DNA of 64,000 nucleotides from Scolanthus callimorphus (GCA_033964015.1 CM066921.1:22425355-22489354); one strand, 5' to 3'; counted from the stretch's first letter, positions 32,643 through 42,721 are shown. Notes: generated by a model not told the origin, from the letters alone. Translations and numbers: made by a program.

Positions 32643-33401
32643 GTTGCACCGCTAGCTTTTTCGAGTGATCGCGAATCAAAGTAAAAGGGCACGTCGAGTA
32701 ATGAAGCTAATATCTTCTGTATCTTCACCTTGGTAGAGACATCAGTTATTGTGTGCTAAGAGACTGCTAATCACTGGTCTTTCAACTAAAATTAGCAAGT
32801 ACAAATGGTCACTTTCCAGGAGTATTATGGTGCCAGAACTTAACAACCAGTAATTATCGCGCATTATAAGGCATAGTCCACAAAGGCCTTAGAAATGCAA
32901 CCAGGATGCAACAATAGCCTTGCACCAGTTAGGCAACCACGTCATTATCTTTGTGTACAAAACGTATCATTTGGTACTTTTGGACACTCAAACCGGAAAT
33001 ACCATTAGCGGAAAATAAGCATTTCATGTGCGCTGGACACCTTTCCAAGAAGTAATTTACGAGAAGCGATCCTACAAATTGTAGTTCAACGTATGATAAT
33101 TCCGGCTTTCAAGGGATATATTCAAGGATTACAAACTGCATAATTTTAAAATAATGTTTGGTCTCGCCCTACTCAATGCATTGCGTCCTCAACCTCTTGA
33201 ATTCATTTCCATAGGAAAATATTTTTTTTCGCAACAATGATAAAAGAAAAAAAAACATTGAATTTGTACGGGAAGGTGATTTTTCCCGGATTTGACATGA
33301 GAGAGCAATTTGGGAAATTGAAATCACACTATAACTGTACTATAGCTGTTGTCAAACCAATTGCAGATCCAGATTTCAGGACCCGAGAGTGGCGTTGGCT
33401 A
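32643..33401. other. Intergenic, nothing recognised
   Basis: This is the presumed 5' flank of the 250-residue ORF. No repeat or regulatory motif was supported. Confidence 0.4.
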
Positions 33402-33610
33402 AGACCTCGTCCACACTACATCGTTTTCAAACGAAAACGGATAGTACTTTTTGCTCCGGATACGGCTATTGTCCACACTACAACGCCGAAAACGATCACC
33501 GAAAACGGCGAAAACAATACGAAAACGATAAGTGTGAACGCAAATCTTTTTGAAAACGGAGCAAAAACTATCCGCTTTCGTTTGAAAACGGTGTAGTGTG
33601 GACGGGGTCT
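33402..33610. mobile_element. MITE with AGACCTCGTCCACAC ends
   Basis: Left AGACCTCGTCCACACTACA and right TGTAGTGTGGACGGGGTCT are inverted; arms extend through cgttttcaaacgaaaacgga. It is 209 bp and non-coding. It resembles the right part of the 5995-6362 element. Confidence 0.75.
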
Positions 33611-33826
33611 AAGCGTTGTCTGCGTGGTGTAAAAAAAAAAAGGAGAAGAAGAAACAAGTGACCTGATCATCTAGGCACTCAGAAACCTTTTGGCAGTTTG
33701 GACCCTGGGCCCAATTTGTTAGCTTAACTTTTGATACTTAAATACATTAACATATGGTAGCTTACGCTATTAATATCTAGGTGGCGTCAGGTCTTACAAA
33801 CGACGAAAGTGGCCAGGAACCTTTTA

Positions 33827-33887
33827 TAGCCATTCTCAGTTACACGCGGTCGCCGGGAAAAAAAGCTTGCAAGCGAAAACTCGTTTT
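33827..33887 (+). mobile_element. LINE 3'-end fragment
   Basis: gccattctcagttacacgcg through gcgaaaactcg is an inverted copy of 42835-42893, which follows a LINE C-terminal coding relic there. It directly precedes the SINE half at 33893. Confidence 0.6.
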
Positions 33888-33892
33888 TTTTG

Positions 33893-33918
33893 GAAGCACG
33901 GGTGGCGCAGCGTTACGG
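33893..33918 (+). mobile_element. tRNA-derived SINE, 5' part (interrupted)
   Basis: gcacgggtggcgcagcgttacgg is the head of a tRNA-derived SINE, including an A-box-like tggcgcagcg. It continues at 42428 after the 8.5 kb insertion. Confidence 0.75.
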
Positions 33919-34453
33919 CAGGGTCCTGAAGGGGTAAAACGGGAGCCGGGATTCGCCTTTTTTTAGGCCGGGAAAACGCGATTTGGGTTACCGGGAACGG
34001 GATTTGTCTACCGGGAATGGGAATCAAGATGCTTCAACGGGAACGAGATTTTTCAAATCTCTCCTTGTATATCCTGTGTATCCTAACAAAAAGTCTTCAT
34101 TTTATACCATTTTTCGCATTTTAAGACTGTTATCCTAACAGCAGGCTACCTGAAAATAGAATTTCACTTCTCGCCCCTTCTAAATTAAGGCCCTCGTTTT
34201 GCTTTTTTTGGTCCCTCGGAATCTGCGAGGTTTTGGTCAACGGTTTGATAACTTGGCATAGGCATTTTCAAAACGGCGGAACTACTTTTTGAATATATGT
34301 AGATGTTCAGGCAAGCCTGTGGCCGCGTAGCACTAAGTTCAACAGAGTGGAGATAAGGAATTAACCTTGTGTGAAAGCTAACGTGCTAATGAAATGGTCC
34401 CATGTGTGCTTCTGAGCGTTAGCCCTAGTAAGCGGAGAAAGAGAAAAATCCTC

Positions 34454-34529
34454 TGACCCCGAGAGGGATTCGAACCCACGACCTTCAGAATTGTACATCC
34501 GATGCTCTACCAGCTGAGCTATCCAGGTC
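34454..34529 (-). tRNA. tRNA-like gene L1 (Val-UAC-like, atypical)
   Basis: The 76-base sequence folds as a cloverleaf. It has an A box tagctcagctgg and a perfect B box ggttcgaatcc, and a T5 run 6 bases downstream fits a Pol III terminator. Odd points: the acceptor is 8 bp with one G-G mismatch; the anticodon stem TCGGA/TCTGA encloses an 8-base loop TGTACAAT, so U33 is lost or displaced; the T stem GTGGG/CCCTC has a mismatch. The anticodon is best read as UAC (Val), but ACA is possible. It may be a transcribed tRNA-like RNA rather than a working tRNA. Confidence 0.55.
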
Positions 34530-34744
34530 AGACTGGGAGCAGGTCGGGGTAAATTAGATGTTATGTTCGCGGTAATGAAGTGAATATATGTAGATGTTCA
34601 GGCAAGCCTGTGGCCGCGTAGCACTAAGTTCAACAGAGTGGAGATAAGGAATTAACCTTGTGTGAAAGCTAACGTGCTAATGAAATGGTCCCATGTGTGC
34701 TTCTGAGCGTTAGCCCTAGTAAGCGGAGAAAGAGAAAAATCCTC

Positions 34745-34820
34745 TGACCCCGAGAGGGATTCGAACCCACGACCTTCAGAATTGTACATCCGATGCTCTA
34801 CCAGCTGAGCTATCCAGGTC
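34745..34820 (-). tRNA. tRNA-like gene L2
   Basis: Same sequence as L1. Its unit has the gagcgggtcgg spacer variant just upstream of the gene. Confidence 0.55.
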
Positions 34821-35035
34821 AGACTGGGAGCGGGTCGGGGTAAATTAGATGTTATGTTCGCGGTAATGAAGTGAATATATGTAGATGTTCAGGCAAGCCT
34901 GTGGCCGCGTAGCACTAAGTTCAACAGAGTGGAGATAAGGAATTAACCTTGTGTGAAAGCTAACGTGCTAATGAAATGGTCCCATGTGTGCTTCTGAGCG
35001 TTAGCCCTAGTAAGCGGAGAAAGAGAAAAATACTC

Positions 35036-35111
35036 TGACCCCGAGAGGGATTCGAACCCACGACCTTCAGAATTGTACATCCGATGCTCTACCAGCTGAG
35101 CTATCCAGGTC
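35036..35111 (-). tRNA. tRNA-like gene L3
   Basis: The gene is identical to L1. The 3' flank reads agagtattttt instead of agaggattttt, leaving the terminator T-run intact. Confidence 0.55.
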
Positions 35112-35326
35112 AGACTGGGAGCAGGTCGGGGTAAATTAGATGTTATGTTCGCGGTAATGAAGTGAATATATGTAGATGTTCAGGCAAGCCTGTGGCCGCG
35201 TAGCACTAAGTTCAACAGAGTGGAGATAAGGAATTAACCTTGTGTGAAAGCTAACGTGCTAATGAAATGGTCCCATGTGTGCTTCTGAGCGTTAGCCCTA
35301 GTAAGCGGAGAAAGAGAAAAATCCTC

Positions 35327-35402
35327 TGACCCCGAGAGGGATTCGAACCCACGACCTTCAGAATTGTACATCCGATGCTCTACCAGCTGAGCTATCCAGG
35401 TC
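35327..35402 (-). tRNA. tRNA-like gene L4
   Basis: Identical to L1, standard spacer. Confidence 0.55.
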
Positions 35403-35617
35403 AGACTGGGAGCAGGTCGGGGTAAATTAGATGTTATGTTCGCGGTAATGAAGTGAATATATGTAGATGTTCAGGCAAGCCTGTGGCCGCGTAGCACTAA
35501 GTTCAACAGAGTGGAGATAAGGAATTAACCTTGTGTGAAAGCTAACGTGCTAATGAAATGGTCCCATGTGTGCTTCTGAGCGTTAGCCCTAGTAAGCGGA
35601 GAAAGAGAAAAATCCTC

Positions 35618-35693
35618 TGACCCCGAGAGGGATTCGAACCCACGACCTTCAGAATTGTACATCCGATGCTCTACCAGCTGAGCTATCCAGGTC
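35618..35693 (-). tRNA. tRNA-like gene L5
   Basis: Identical to L1, standard spacer. Confidence 0.55.
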
Positions 35694-35908
35694 AGACTGG
35701 GAGCAGGTCGGGGTAAATTAGATGTTATGTTCGCGGTAATGAAGTGAATATATGTAGATGTTCAGGCAAGCCTGTGGCCGCGTAGCACTAAGTTCAACAG
35801 AGTGGAGATAAGGAATTAACCTTGTGTGAAAGCTAACGTGCTAATGAAATGGTCCCATGTGTGCTTCTGAGCGTTAGCCCTAGTAAGCGGAGAAAGAGAA
35901 AAATCCTC

Positions 35909-35984
35909 TGACCCCGAGAGGGATTCGAACCCACGACCTTCAGAATTGTACATCCGATGCTCTACCAGCTGAGCTATCCAGGTC
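35909..35984 (-). tRNA. tRNA-like gene L6
   Basis: Identical to L1, standard spacer. Confidence 0.55.
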
Positions 35985-36199
35985 AGACTGGGAGCAGGTC
36001 GGGGTAAATTAGATGTTATGTTCGCGGTAATGAAGTGAATATATGTAGATGTTCAGGCAAGCCTGTGGCCGCGTAGCACTAAGTTCAACAGAGTGGAGAT
36101 AAGGAATTAACCTTGTGTGAAAGCTAACGTGCTAATGAAATGGTCCCATGTGTGCTTCTGAGCGTTAGCCCTAGTAAGCGGAGAAAGAGAAAAATCCTC

Positions 36200-36275
36200 T
36201 GACCCCGAGAGGGATTCGAACCCACGACCTTCAGAATTGTACATCCGATGCTCTACCAGCTGAGCTATCCAGGTC
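36200..36275 (-). tRNA. tRNA-like gene L7
   Basis: Identical to L1, standard spacer. Confidence 0.55.
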
Positions 36276-36490
36276 AGACTGGGAGCAGGTCGGGGTAAAT
36301 TAGATGTTATGTTCGCGGTAATGAAGTGAATATATGTAGATGTTCAGGCAAGCCTGTGGCCGCGTAGCACTAAGTTCAACAGAGTGGAGATAAGGAATTA
36401 ACCTTGTGTGAAAGCTAACGTGCTAATGAAATGGTCCCATGTGTGCTTCTGAGCGTTAGCCCTAGTAAGCGGAGAAAGAGAAAAATCCTC

Positions 36491-36566
36491 TGACCCCGAG
36501 AGGGATTCGAACCCACGACCTTCAGAATTGTACATCCGATGCTCTACCAGCTGAGCTATCCAGGTC
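36491..36566 (-). tRNA. tRNA-like gene L8
   Basis: Identical to L1, standard spacer. Confidence 0.55.
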
Positions 36567-36781
36567 AGACTGGGAGCAGGTCGGGGTAAATTAGATGTTA
36601 TGTTCGCGGTAATGAAGTGAATATATGTAGATGTTCAGGCAAGCCTGTGGCCGCGTAGCACTAAGTTCAACAGAGTGGAGATAAGGAATTAACCTTGTGT
36701 GAAAGCTAACGTGCTAATGAAATGGTCCCATGTGTGCTTCTGAGCGTTAGCCCTAGTAAGCGGAGAAAGAGAAAAATCCTC

Positions 36782-36857
36782 TGACCCCGAGAGGGATTCG
36801 AACCCACGACCTTCAGAATTGTACATCCGATGCTCTACCAGCTGAGCTATCCAGGTC
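36782..36857 (-). tRNA. tRNA-like gene L9
   Basis: Identical to L1, standard spacer. Confidence 0.55.
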
Positions 36858-37072
36858 AGACTGGGAGCAGGTCGGGGTAAATTAGATGTTATGTTCGCGG
36901 TAATGAAGTGAATATATGTAGATGTTCAGGCAAGCCTGTGGCCGCGTAGCACTAAGTTCAACAGAGTGGAGATAAGGAATTAACCTTGTGTGAAAGCTAA
37001 CGTGCTAATGAAATGGTCCCATGTGTGCTTCTGAGCGTTAGCCCTAGTAAGCGGAGAAAGAGAAAAATCCTC

Positions 37073-37148
37073 TGACCCCGAGAGGGATTCGAACCCACGA
37101 CCTTCAGAATTGTACATCCGATGCTCTACCAGCTGAGCTATCCAGGTC
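37073..37148 (-). tRNA. tRNA-like gene L10
   Basis: Identical to L1. The spacer on its upstream side carries the ggcagcgtag variant (near 37231). Confidence 0.55.
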
Positions 37149-37363
37149 AGACTGGGAGCAGGTCGGGGTAAATTAGATGTTATGTTCGCGGTAATGAAGT
37201 GAATATATGTAGATGTTCAGGCAAGCCTGTGGCAGCGTAGCACTAAGTTCAACAGAGTGGAGATAAGGAATTAACCTTGTGTGAAAGCTAACGTGCTAAT
37301 GAAATGGTCCCATGTGTGCTTCTGAGCGTTAGCCCTAGTAAGCGGAGAAAGAGAAAAATCCTC

Positions 37364-37439
37364 TGACCCCGAGAGGGATTCGAACCCACGACCTTCAGAA
37401 TTGTACATCCGATGCTCTACCAGCTGAGCTATCCAGGTC
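37364..37439 (-). tRNA. tRNA-like gene L11
   Basis: Identical to L1; last complete copy of the left array. Confidence 0.55.
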
Positions 37440-37654
37440 AGACTGGGAGCAGGTCGGGGTAAATTAGATGTTATGTTCGCGGTAATGAAGTGAATATATG
37501 TAGATGTTCAGGCAAGCCTGTGGCCGCGTAGCACTAAGTTCAACAGAGTGGAGATAAGGAATTAACCTTGTGTGAAAGCTAACGTGCTAATGAAATGGTC
37601 CCATGTGTGCTTCTGAGCGTTAGCCCTAGTAAGCGGAGAAAGAGAAAAATCCTC

Positions 37655-37680
37655 TGACCCCGAGAGGGATTCGAACCCAC
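37655..37680 (-). pseudogene. Truncated tRNA-like copy at the palindrome junction
   Basis: Only the 3' 26 bases (T-arm and acceptor 3' strand) remain before the sequence switches orientation. The junction shares cac/acac microhomology with the start of the right array. Confidence 0.85.
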
Positions 37681-37814
37681 ACACAAGGTTAATTCCTTAT
37701 CTCCACTCTGTTGAACTTAGTGCTACGCGGCCACAGGCTTGCCTGAACATCTACATATATTCACTTCATTACCGCGAACATAACATCTAATTTACCCCGA
37801 CCTGCTCCCAGTCT

Positions 37815-37890
37815 GACCTGGATAGCTCAGCTGGTAGAGCATCGGATGTACAATTCTGAAGGTCGTGGGTTCGAATCCCTCTCGGGGTCA
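37815..37890 (+). tRNA. tRNA-like gene R1
   Basis: The first gene of the right array has the same 76 bases as L1 in inverse orientation. Its terminator run is T4 rather than T5. Confidence 0.55.
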
Positions 37891-38104
37891 GAGGATTTTC
37901 TCTTTCTCCGCTTACTAGGGCTAACGCTCAGAAGCACACATGGGACCATTTCATTAGCACGTTAGCTTTCACACAAGGTTAATTCCTTATCTCCACTCTG
38001 TTGAACTTAGTGCTACGCGGCCACAGGCTTGCCTGAACATCTACATATATTCACTTCATTACCGCGAACATAACATCTAATTTACCCCGACCTGCTCCCA
38101 GTCT

Positions 38105-38180
38105 GACCTGGATAGCTCAGCTGGTAGAGCATCGGATGTACAATTCTGAAGGTCGTGGGTTCGAATCCCTCTCGGGGTCA
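38105..38180 (+). tRNA. tRNA-like gene R2
   Basis: Identical to R1, T5 terminator. Confidence 0.55.
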
Positions 38181-38395
38181 GAGGATTTTTCTCTTTCTCC
38201 GCTTACTAGGGCTAACGCTCAGAAGCACACATGGGACCATTTCATTAGCACGTTAGCTTTCACACAAGGTTAATTCCTTATCTCCACTCTGTTGAACTTA
38301 GTGCTACGCGGCCACAGGCTTGCCTGAACATCTACATATATTCACTTCATTACCGCGAACATAACATCTAATTTACCCCGACCTGCTCCCAGTCT

Positions 38396-38471
38396 GACCT
38401 GGATAGCTCAGCTGGTAGAGCATCGGATGTACAATTCTGAAGGTCGTGGGTTCGAATCCCTCTCGGGGTCA
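38396..38471 (+). tRNA. tRNA-like gene R3
   Basis: Identical to R2. Confidence 0.55.
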
Positions 38472-38686
38472 GAGGATTTTTCTCTTTCTCCGCTTACTAG
38501 GGCTAACGCTCAGAAGCACACATGGGACCATTTCATTAGCACGTTAGCTTTCACACAAGGTTAATTCCTTATCTCCACTCTGTTGAACTTAGTGCTACGC
38601 GGCCACAGGCTTGCCTGAACATCTACATATATTCACTTCATTACCGCGAACATAACATCTAATTTACCCCGACCTGCTCCCAGTCT

Positions 38687-38762
38687 GACCTGGATAGCTC
38701 AGCTGGTAGAGCATCGGATGTACAATTCTGAAGGTCGTGGGTTCGAATCCCTCTCGGGGTCA
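38687..38762 (+). tRNA. tRNA-like gene R4
   Basis: Identical to R2. Confidence 0.55.
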
Positions 38763-38977
38763 GAGGATTTTTCTCTTTCTCCGCTTACTAGGGCTAACGC
38801 TCAGAAGCACACATGGGACCATTTCATTAGCACGTTAGCTTTCACACAAGGTTAATTCCTTATCTCCACTCTGTTGAACTTAGTGCTACGCGGCCACAGG
38901 CTTGCCTGAACATCTACATATATTCACTTCATTACCGCGAACATAACATCTAATTTACCCCGACCTGCTCCCAGTCT

Positions 38978-39053
38978 GACCTGGATAGCTCAGCTGGTAG
39001 AGCATCGGATGTACAATTCTGAAGGTCGTGGGTTCGAATCCCTCTCGGGGTCA
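38978..39053 (+). tRNA. tRNA-like gene R5
   Basis: Identical to R2. Confidence 0.55.
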
Positions 39054-39268
39054 GAGGATTTTTCTCTTTCTCCGCTTACTAGGGCTAACGCTCAGAAGCA
39101 CACATGGGACCATTTCATTAGCACGTTAGCTTTCACACAAGGTTAATTCCTTATCTCCACTCTGTTGAACTTAGTGCTACGCGGCCACAGGCTTGCCTGA
39201 ACATCTACATATATTCACTTCATTACCGCGAACATAACATCTAATTTACCCCGACCTGCTCCCAGTCT

Positions 39269-39344
39269 GACCTGGATAGCTCAGCTGGTAGAGCATCGGA
39301 TGTACAATTCTGAAGGTCGTGGGTTCGAATCCCTCTCGGGGTCA
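39269..39344 (+). tRNA. tRNA-like gene R6
   Basis: Identical to R2. Confidence 0.55.
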
Positions 39345-39559
39345 GAGGATTTTTCTCTTTCTCCGCTTACTAGGGCTAACGCTCAGAAGCACACATGGGA
39401 CCATTTCATTAGCACGTTAGCTTTCACACAAGGTTAATTCCTTATCTCCACTCTGTTGAACTTAGTGCTACGCGGCCACAGGCTTGCCTGAACATCTACA
39501 TATATTCACTTCATTACCGCGAACATAACATCTAATTTACCCCGACCTGCTCCCAGTCT

Positions 39560-39635
39560 GACCTGGATAGCTCAGCTGGTAGAGCATCGGATGTACAATT
39601 CTGAAGGTCGTGGGTTCGAATCCCTCTCGGGGTCA
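39560..39635 (+). tRNA. tRNA-like gene R7
   Basis: Identical to R2. Confidence 0.55.
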
Positions 39636-39850
39636 GAGGATTTTTCTCTTTCTCCGCTTACTAGGGCTAACGCTCAGAAGCACACATGGGACCATTTCAT
39701 TAGCACGTTAGCTTTCACACAAGGTTAATTCCTTATCTCCACTCTGTTGAACTTAGTGCTACGCGGCCACAGGCTTGCCTGAACATCTACATATATTCAC
39801 TTCATTACCGCGAACATAACATCTAATTTACCCCGACCTGCTCCCAGTCT

Positions 39851-39926
39851 GACCTGGATAGCTCAGCTGGTAGAGCATCGGATGTACAATTCTGAAGGTC
39901 GTGGGTTCGAATCCCTCTCGGGGTCA
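39851..39926 (+). tRNA. tRNA-like gene R8
   Basis: Identical to R2. Confidence 0.55.
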
Positions 39927-40141
39927 GAGGATTTTTCTCTTTCTCCGCTTACTAGGGCTAACGCTCAGAAGCACACATGGGACCATTTCATTAGCACGTT
40001 AGCTTTCACACAAGGTTAATTCCTTATCTCCACTCTGTTGAACTTAGTGCTACGCGGCCACAGGCTTGCCTGAACATCTACATATATTCACTTCATTACC
40101 GCGAACATAACATCTAATTTACCCCGACCTGCTCCCAGTCT

Positions 40142-40217
40142 GACCTGGATAGCTCAGCTGGTAGAGCATCGGATGTACAATTCTGAAGGTCGTGGGTTCG
40201 AATCCCTCTCGGGGTCA
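40142..40217 (+). tRNA. tRNA-like gene R9
   Basis: Identical to R2. Confidence 0.55.
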
Positions 40218-40432
40218 GAGGATTTTTCTCTTTCTCCGCTTACTAGGGCTAACGCTCAGAAGCACACATGGGACCATTTCATTAGCACGTTAGCTTTCAC
40301 ACAAGGTTAATTCCTTATCTCCACTCTGTTGAACTTAGTGCTACGCGGCCACAGGCTTGCCTGAACATCTACATATATTCACTTCATTACCGCGAACATA
40401 ACATCTAATTTACCCCGACCTGCTCCCAGTCT

Positions 40433-40508
40433 GACCTGGATAGCTCAGCTGGTAGAGCATCGGATGTACAATTCTGAAGGTCGTGGGTTCGAATCCCTCT
40501 CGGGGTCA
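40433..40508 (+). tRNA. tRNA-like gene R10
   Basis: Identical to R2. Confidence 0.55.
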
Positions 40509-40723
40509 GAGGATTTTTCTCTTTCTCCGCTTACTAGGGCTAACGCTCAGAAGCACACATGGGACCATTTCATTAGCACGTTAGCTTTCACACAAGGTTA
40601 ATTCCTTATCTCCACTCTGTTGAACTTAGTGCTACGCGGCCACAGGCTTGCCTGAACATCTACATATATTCACTTCATTACCGCGAACATAACATCTAAT
40701 TTACCCCGACCTGCTCCCAGTCT

Positions 40724-40799
40724 GACCTGGATAGCTCAGCTGGTAGAGCATCGGATGTACAATTCTGAAGGTCGTGGGTTCGAATCCCTCTCGGGGTCA
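40724..40799 (+). tRNA. tRNA-like gene R11
   Basis: Identical to R2. Confidence 0.55.
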
Positions 40800-41014
40800 G
40801 AGGATTTTTCTCTTTCTCCGCTTACTAGGGCTAACGCTCAGAAGCACACATGGGACCATTTCATTAGCACGTTAGCTTTCACACAAGGTTAATTCCTTAT
40901 CTCCACTCTGTTGAACTTAGTGCTACGCGGCCACAGGCTTGCCTGAACATCTACATATATTCACTTCATTACCGCGAACATAACATCTAATTTACCCCGA
41001 CCTGCTCCCAGTCT

Positions 41015-41090
41015 GACCTGGATAGCTCAGCTGGTAGAGCATCGGATGTACAATTCTGAAGGTCGTGGGTTCGAATCCCTCTCGGGGTCA
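41015..41090 (+). tRNA. tRNA-like gene R12
   Basis: Identical to R2. Confidence 0.55.
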
Positions 41091-41305
41091 GAGGATTTTT
41101 CTCTTTCTCCGCTTACTAGGGCTAACGCTCAGAAGCACACATGGGACCATTTCATTAGCACGTTAGCTTTCACACAAGGTTAATTCCTTATCTCCACTCT
41201 GTTGAACTTAGTGCTACGCGGCCACAGGCTTGCCTGAACATCTACATATATTCACTTCATTACCGCGAACATAACATCTAATTTACCCCGACCTGCTCCC
41301 AGTCT

Positions 41306-41381
41306 GACCTGGATAGCTCAGCTGGTAGAGCATCGGATGTACAATTCTGAAGGTCGTGGGTTCGAATCCCTCTCGGGGTCA
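41306..41381 (+). tRNA. tRNA-like gene R13
   Basis: Last copy, identical to R2. The array breaks off 110 bp downstream. Confidence 0.55.
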
Positions 41382-41767
41382 GAGGATTTTTCTCTTTCTC
41401 CGCTTACTAGGGCTAACGCTCAGAAGCACACATGGGACCATTTCATTAGCACGTTAGCTTTCACACAAGGTTAATTCCTTATCTCCACTCTACTTTTGAA
41501 TAGAATCGTATGATATATCGTTTGTATCAAAATTGAGGACGAGATGTCATACGGGCAGAGGATCATTTCATTTTGGGGTGGACGAAATGGGGGAACTCTC
41601 GAAACAAGCCCTGGAAGGGGGATCACAAGAAATTTTCTGCGGAATTATTCCAGCAATTTCTATATCATTTGCATTTTCGTAGTTCTCTTCTTTCAATACG
41701 TTAAACATTTCGCATAAGGAAGAAACATGTAATATTGCGTTTGAGATCTTCCGCAAACAAAGACAAT

Positions 41768-42010
41768 ATGCTCGTGCCGTTTAAATGGAATGCCCGTTAC
41801 AAGAACATTTGTATCTTAGCGAGGAAAAACAAACTCCCCGCGAAAAGCCCTCCAGTGATAGGCCTGGCAGGCAATTACTATGTTCGAAAGAAGCCCGTAA
41901 GCGTGAGATCGATGTTACAAACGTTGGGCCGCAAATATGACGATTTCGTCATTTGCGTCATGCACGAAGAATACAAACTACAGGCTTTATTTTCTATACA
42001 CAAAAAATGA
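41768..42010 (+). CDS. Small ORF in the right part of the CAGGG element
   Basis: An 80-codon frame starts at ATG 41768 (MLVPFKWNARYKN) and includes PPVIGLAGNYYVRKKPVSV, SMLQTLGRKYDDFVICV and a basic end. A degraded copy of its second half occurs at about 42150-42260. It is unrecognised and could be a shard of the element's lost transposase or accessory protein. Confidence 0.3.
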   Translation: MLVPFKWNARYKNICILARKNKLPAKSPPVIGLAGNYYVRKKPVSVRSMLQTLGRKYDDFVICVMHEEYKLQALFSIHKK

Positions 42011-42427
42011 AATGTTCATCTACCTTTTTTCTGAGGCTTGACGAAATTCGTTTATCAATTAAAACAGGGCGCGCTTCACGCGCAACAGAAGAGAAATTCC
42101 TATAAAATATATCCCATGTTCAAAAAGGGGGATCACGAAAACCCTTTATAGTGATAGGCCTGGCGGGCAATCACTATGTTGGAAAGACATCGACATTACA
42201 AGCATAGCAATTTGTCATTTGGTTGCAATAATAGCAATTTCGTCATTTGCGGCGTACCAAGAGATAGTACCGATAAAAGCAAGAATCTCAATTTTAACAG
42301 CACAGTTTTCGTGCGCCGGGATTTTACCGACTGGTCCTACCGGGAACGGGATTTTACCTACTGGGAACGGGATTTTGCGAAAAAAGCGGCCGGGAAACGG
42401 GATTGGGACGCCCCCTTCAGGACCCTG

Positions 42428-42655
42428 TTACGGCGCTCGCCTCTCACCGCTGTAGCCCGGGATCGATTCCCGGCAGGGACGTGGAAATTCTTTCTCTTCT
42501 TTCCTGTCGTGAAAAGAGCTTAGGCTTCATTGTGGGCTGTAAAAAGCTTGTGTTTCCTTAGTCTTTCGGATGAGACAATAAAAACCGAGGTCCCGTCTCC
42601 CTCCGCTCACATATCCAATTCGAGGGGGACGTAAAAGAACCCTGGGATGCTGATA
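42428..42655 (+). mobile_element. tRNA-derived SINE, 3' part
   Basis: It continues the SINE head: cgctcgcctctcaccgctgt, a B-box-like gggatcgattccc, then a body containing gtctttcggatgagacaata and accgaggtcccgtct. The body also occurs at 60985-61075. This conserved core recalls the deeply conserved metazoan SINE domains; which one is not certain. Confidence 0.75.
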
Positions 42656-42721
42656 CAGGTCTTCAGGTCTAACTAAACACTTCACAGACGCGCGGGACGA
42701 AGAGCCACCTCGTGGATGTGC

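Larger units (their letters stand above)
34291..37680 (-). repeat. Left tRNA-like tandem array, 291-bp units
   Basis: Eleven full units and one partial start at 34291, 34582, 34873, 35164, 35455, 35746, 36037, 36328, 36619, 36910, 37201 and 37492, a constant 291 bp. Units are nearly identical; seen variants are agcgggtcggg near 34830, aaaatactctg near 35030 and ggcagcgtag near 37231. Each carries one minus-strand tRNA-like gene. The last is cut inside its T-arm at 37680. Confidence 0.97.
37681..41491 (+). repeat. Right tRNA-like tandem array, inverted orientation
   Basis: Thirteen units run in the opposite orientation to the left array. The first tRNA spacing is 290 bp (one T fewer in the T-run near 37896); all others are 291 bp. 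The array ends in mid-unit at 41491. The first 184 bases (37681-37864) form the unpaired loop between the arms. Confidence 0.97.
33919..42427. mobile_element. 8.5 kb CAGGG-TIR element carrying the tRNA-like arrays
   Basis: The ends CAGGGTCCTGAAGGGG and CCCCTTCAGGACCCTG are exact 16-bp inverses flanked by TTACGG (33913-33918, 42428-42433). Removing the element and one 6-mer reconstitutes a continuous tRNA-derived SINE head, which independently supports the boundaries. Subterminal accgggaacgggatttt repeats occur near both ends in the same orientation. Inside lie the two tRNA-like arrays (34291-41491) and a right segment with a short ORF. No transposase was recognised, so it is probably non-autonomous. 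hAT-like (6-bp group) or Dada-like affiliation is inference. Confidence 0.8.

Noticed and set aside
34291..41491. CRISPR-like appearance of regular repeats
   Set aside because: The 291-bp units are identical throughout with no variable spacers, and the DNA is animal; it is a tandem gene array.
33919..42427. Whole palindrome dismissed as a hairpin-read artefact
   Set aside because: Flanks differ on the two sides, the element has a clean target duplication in a SINE, and the centre is asymmetric. An artefact limited to the array itself is still possible.
33919..42427. Polinton/Maverick as identity of the 8.5 kb element
   Set aside because: It also has a 6-bp target duplication, but the termini are CAGGG rather than AG/TG, TIRs are only 16 bp, and no integrase, polymerase B or capsid genes are present.
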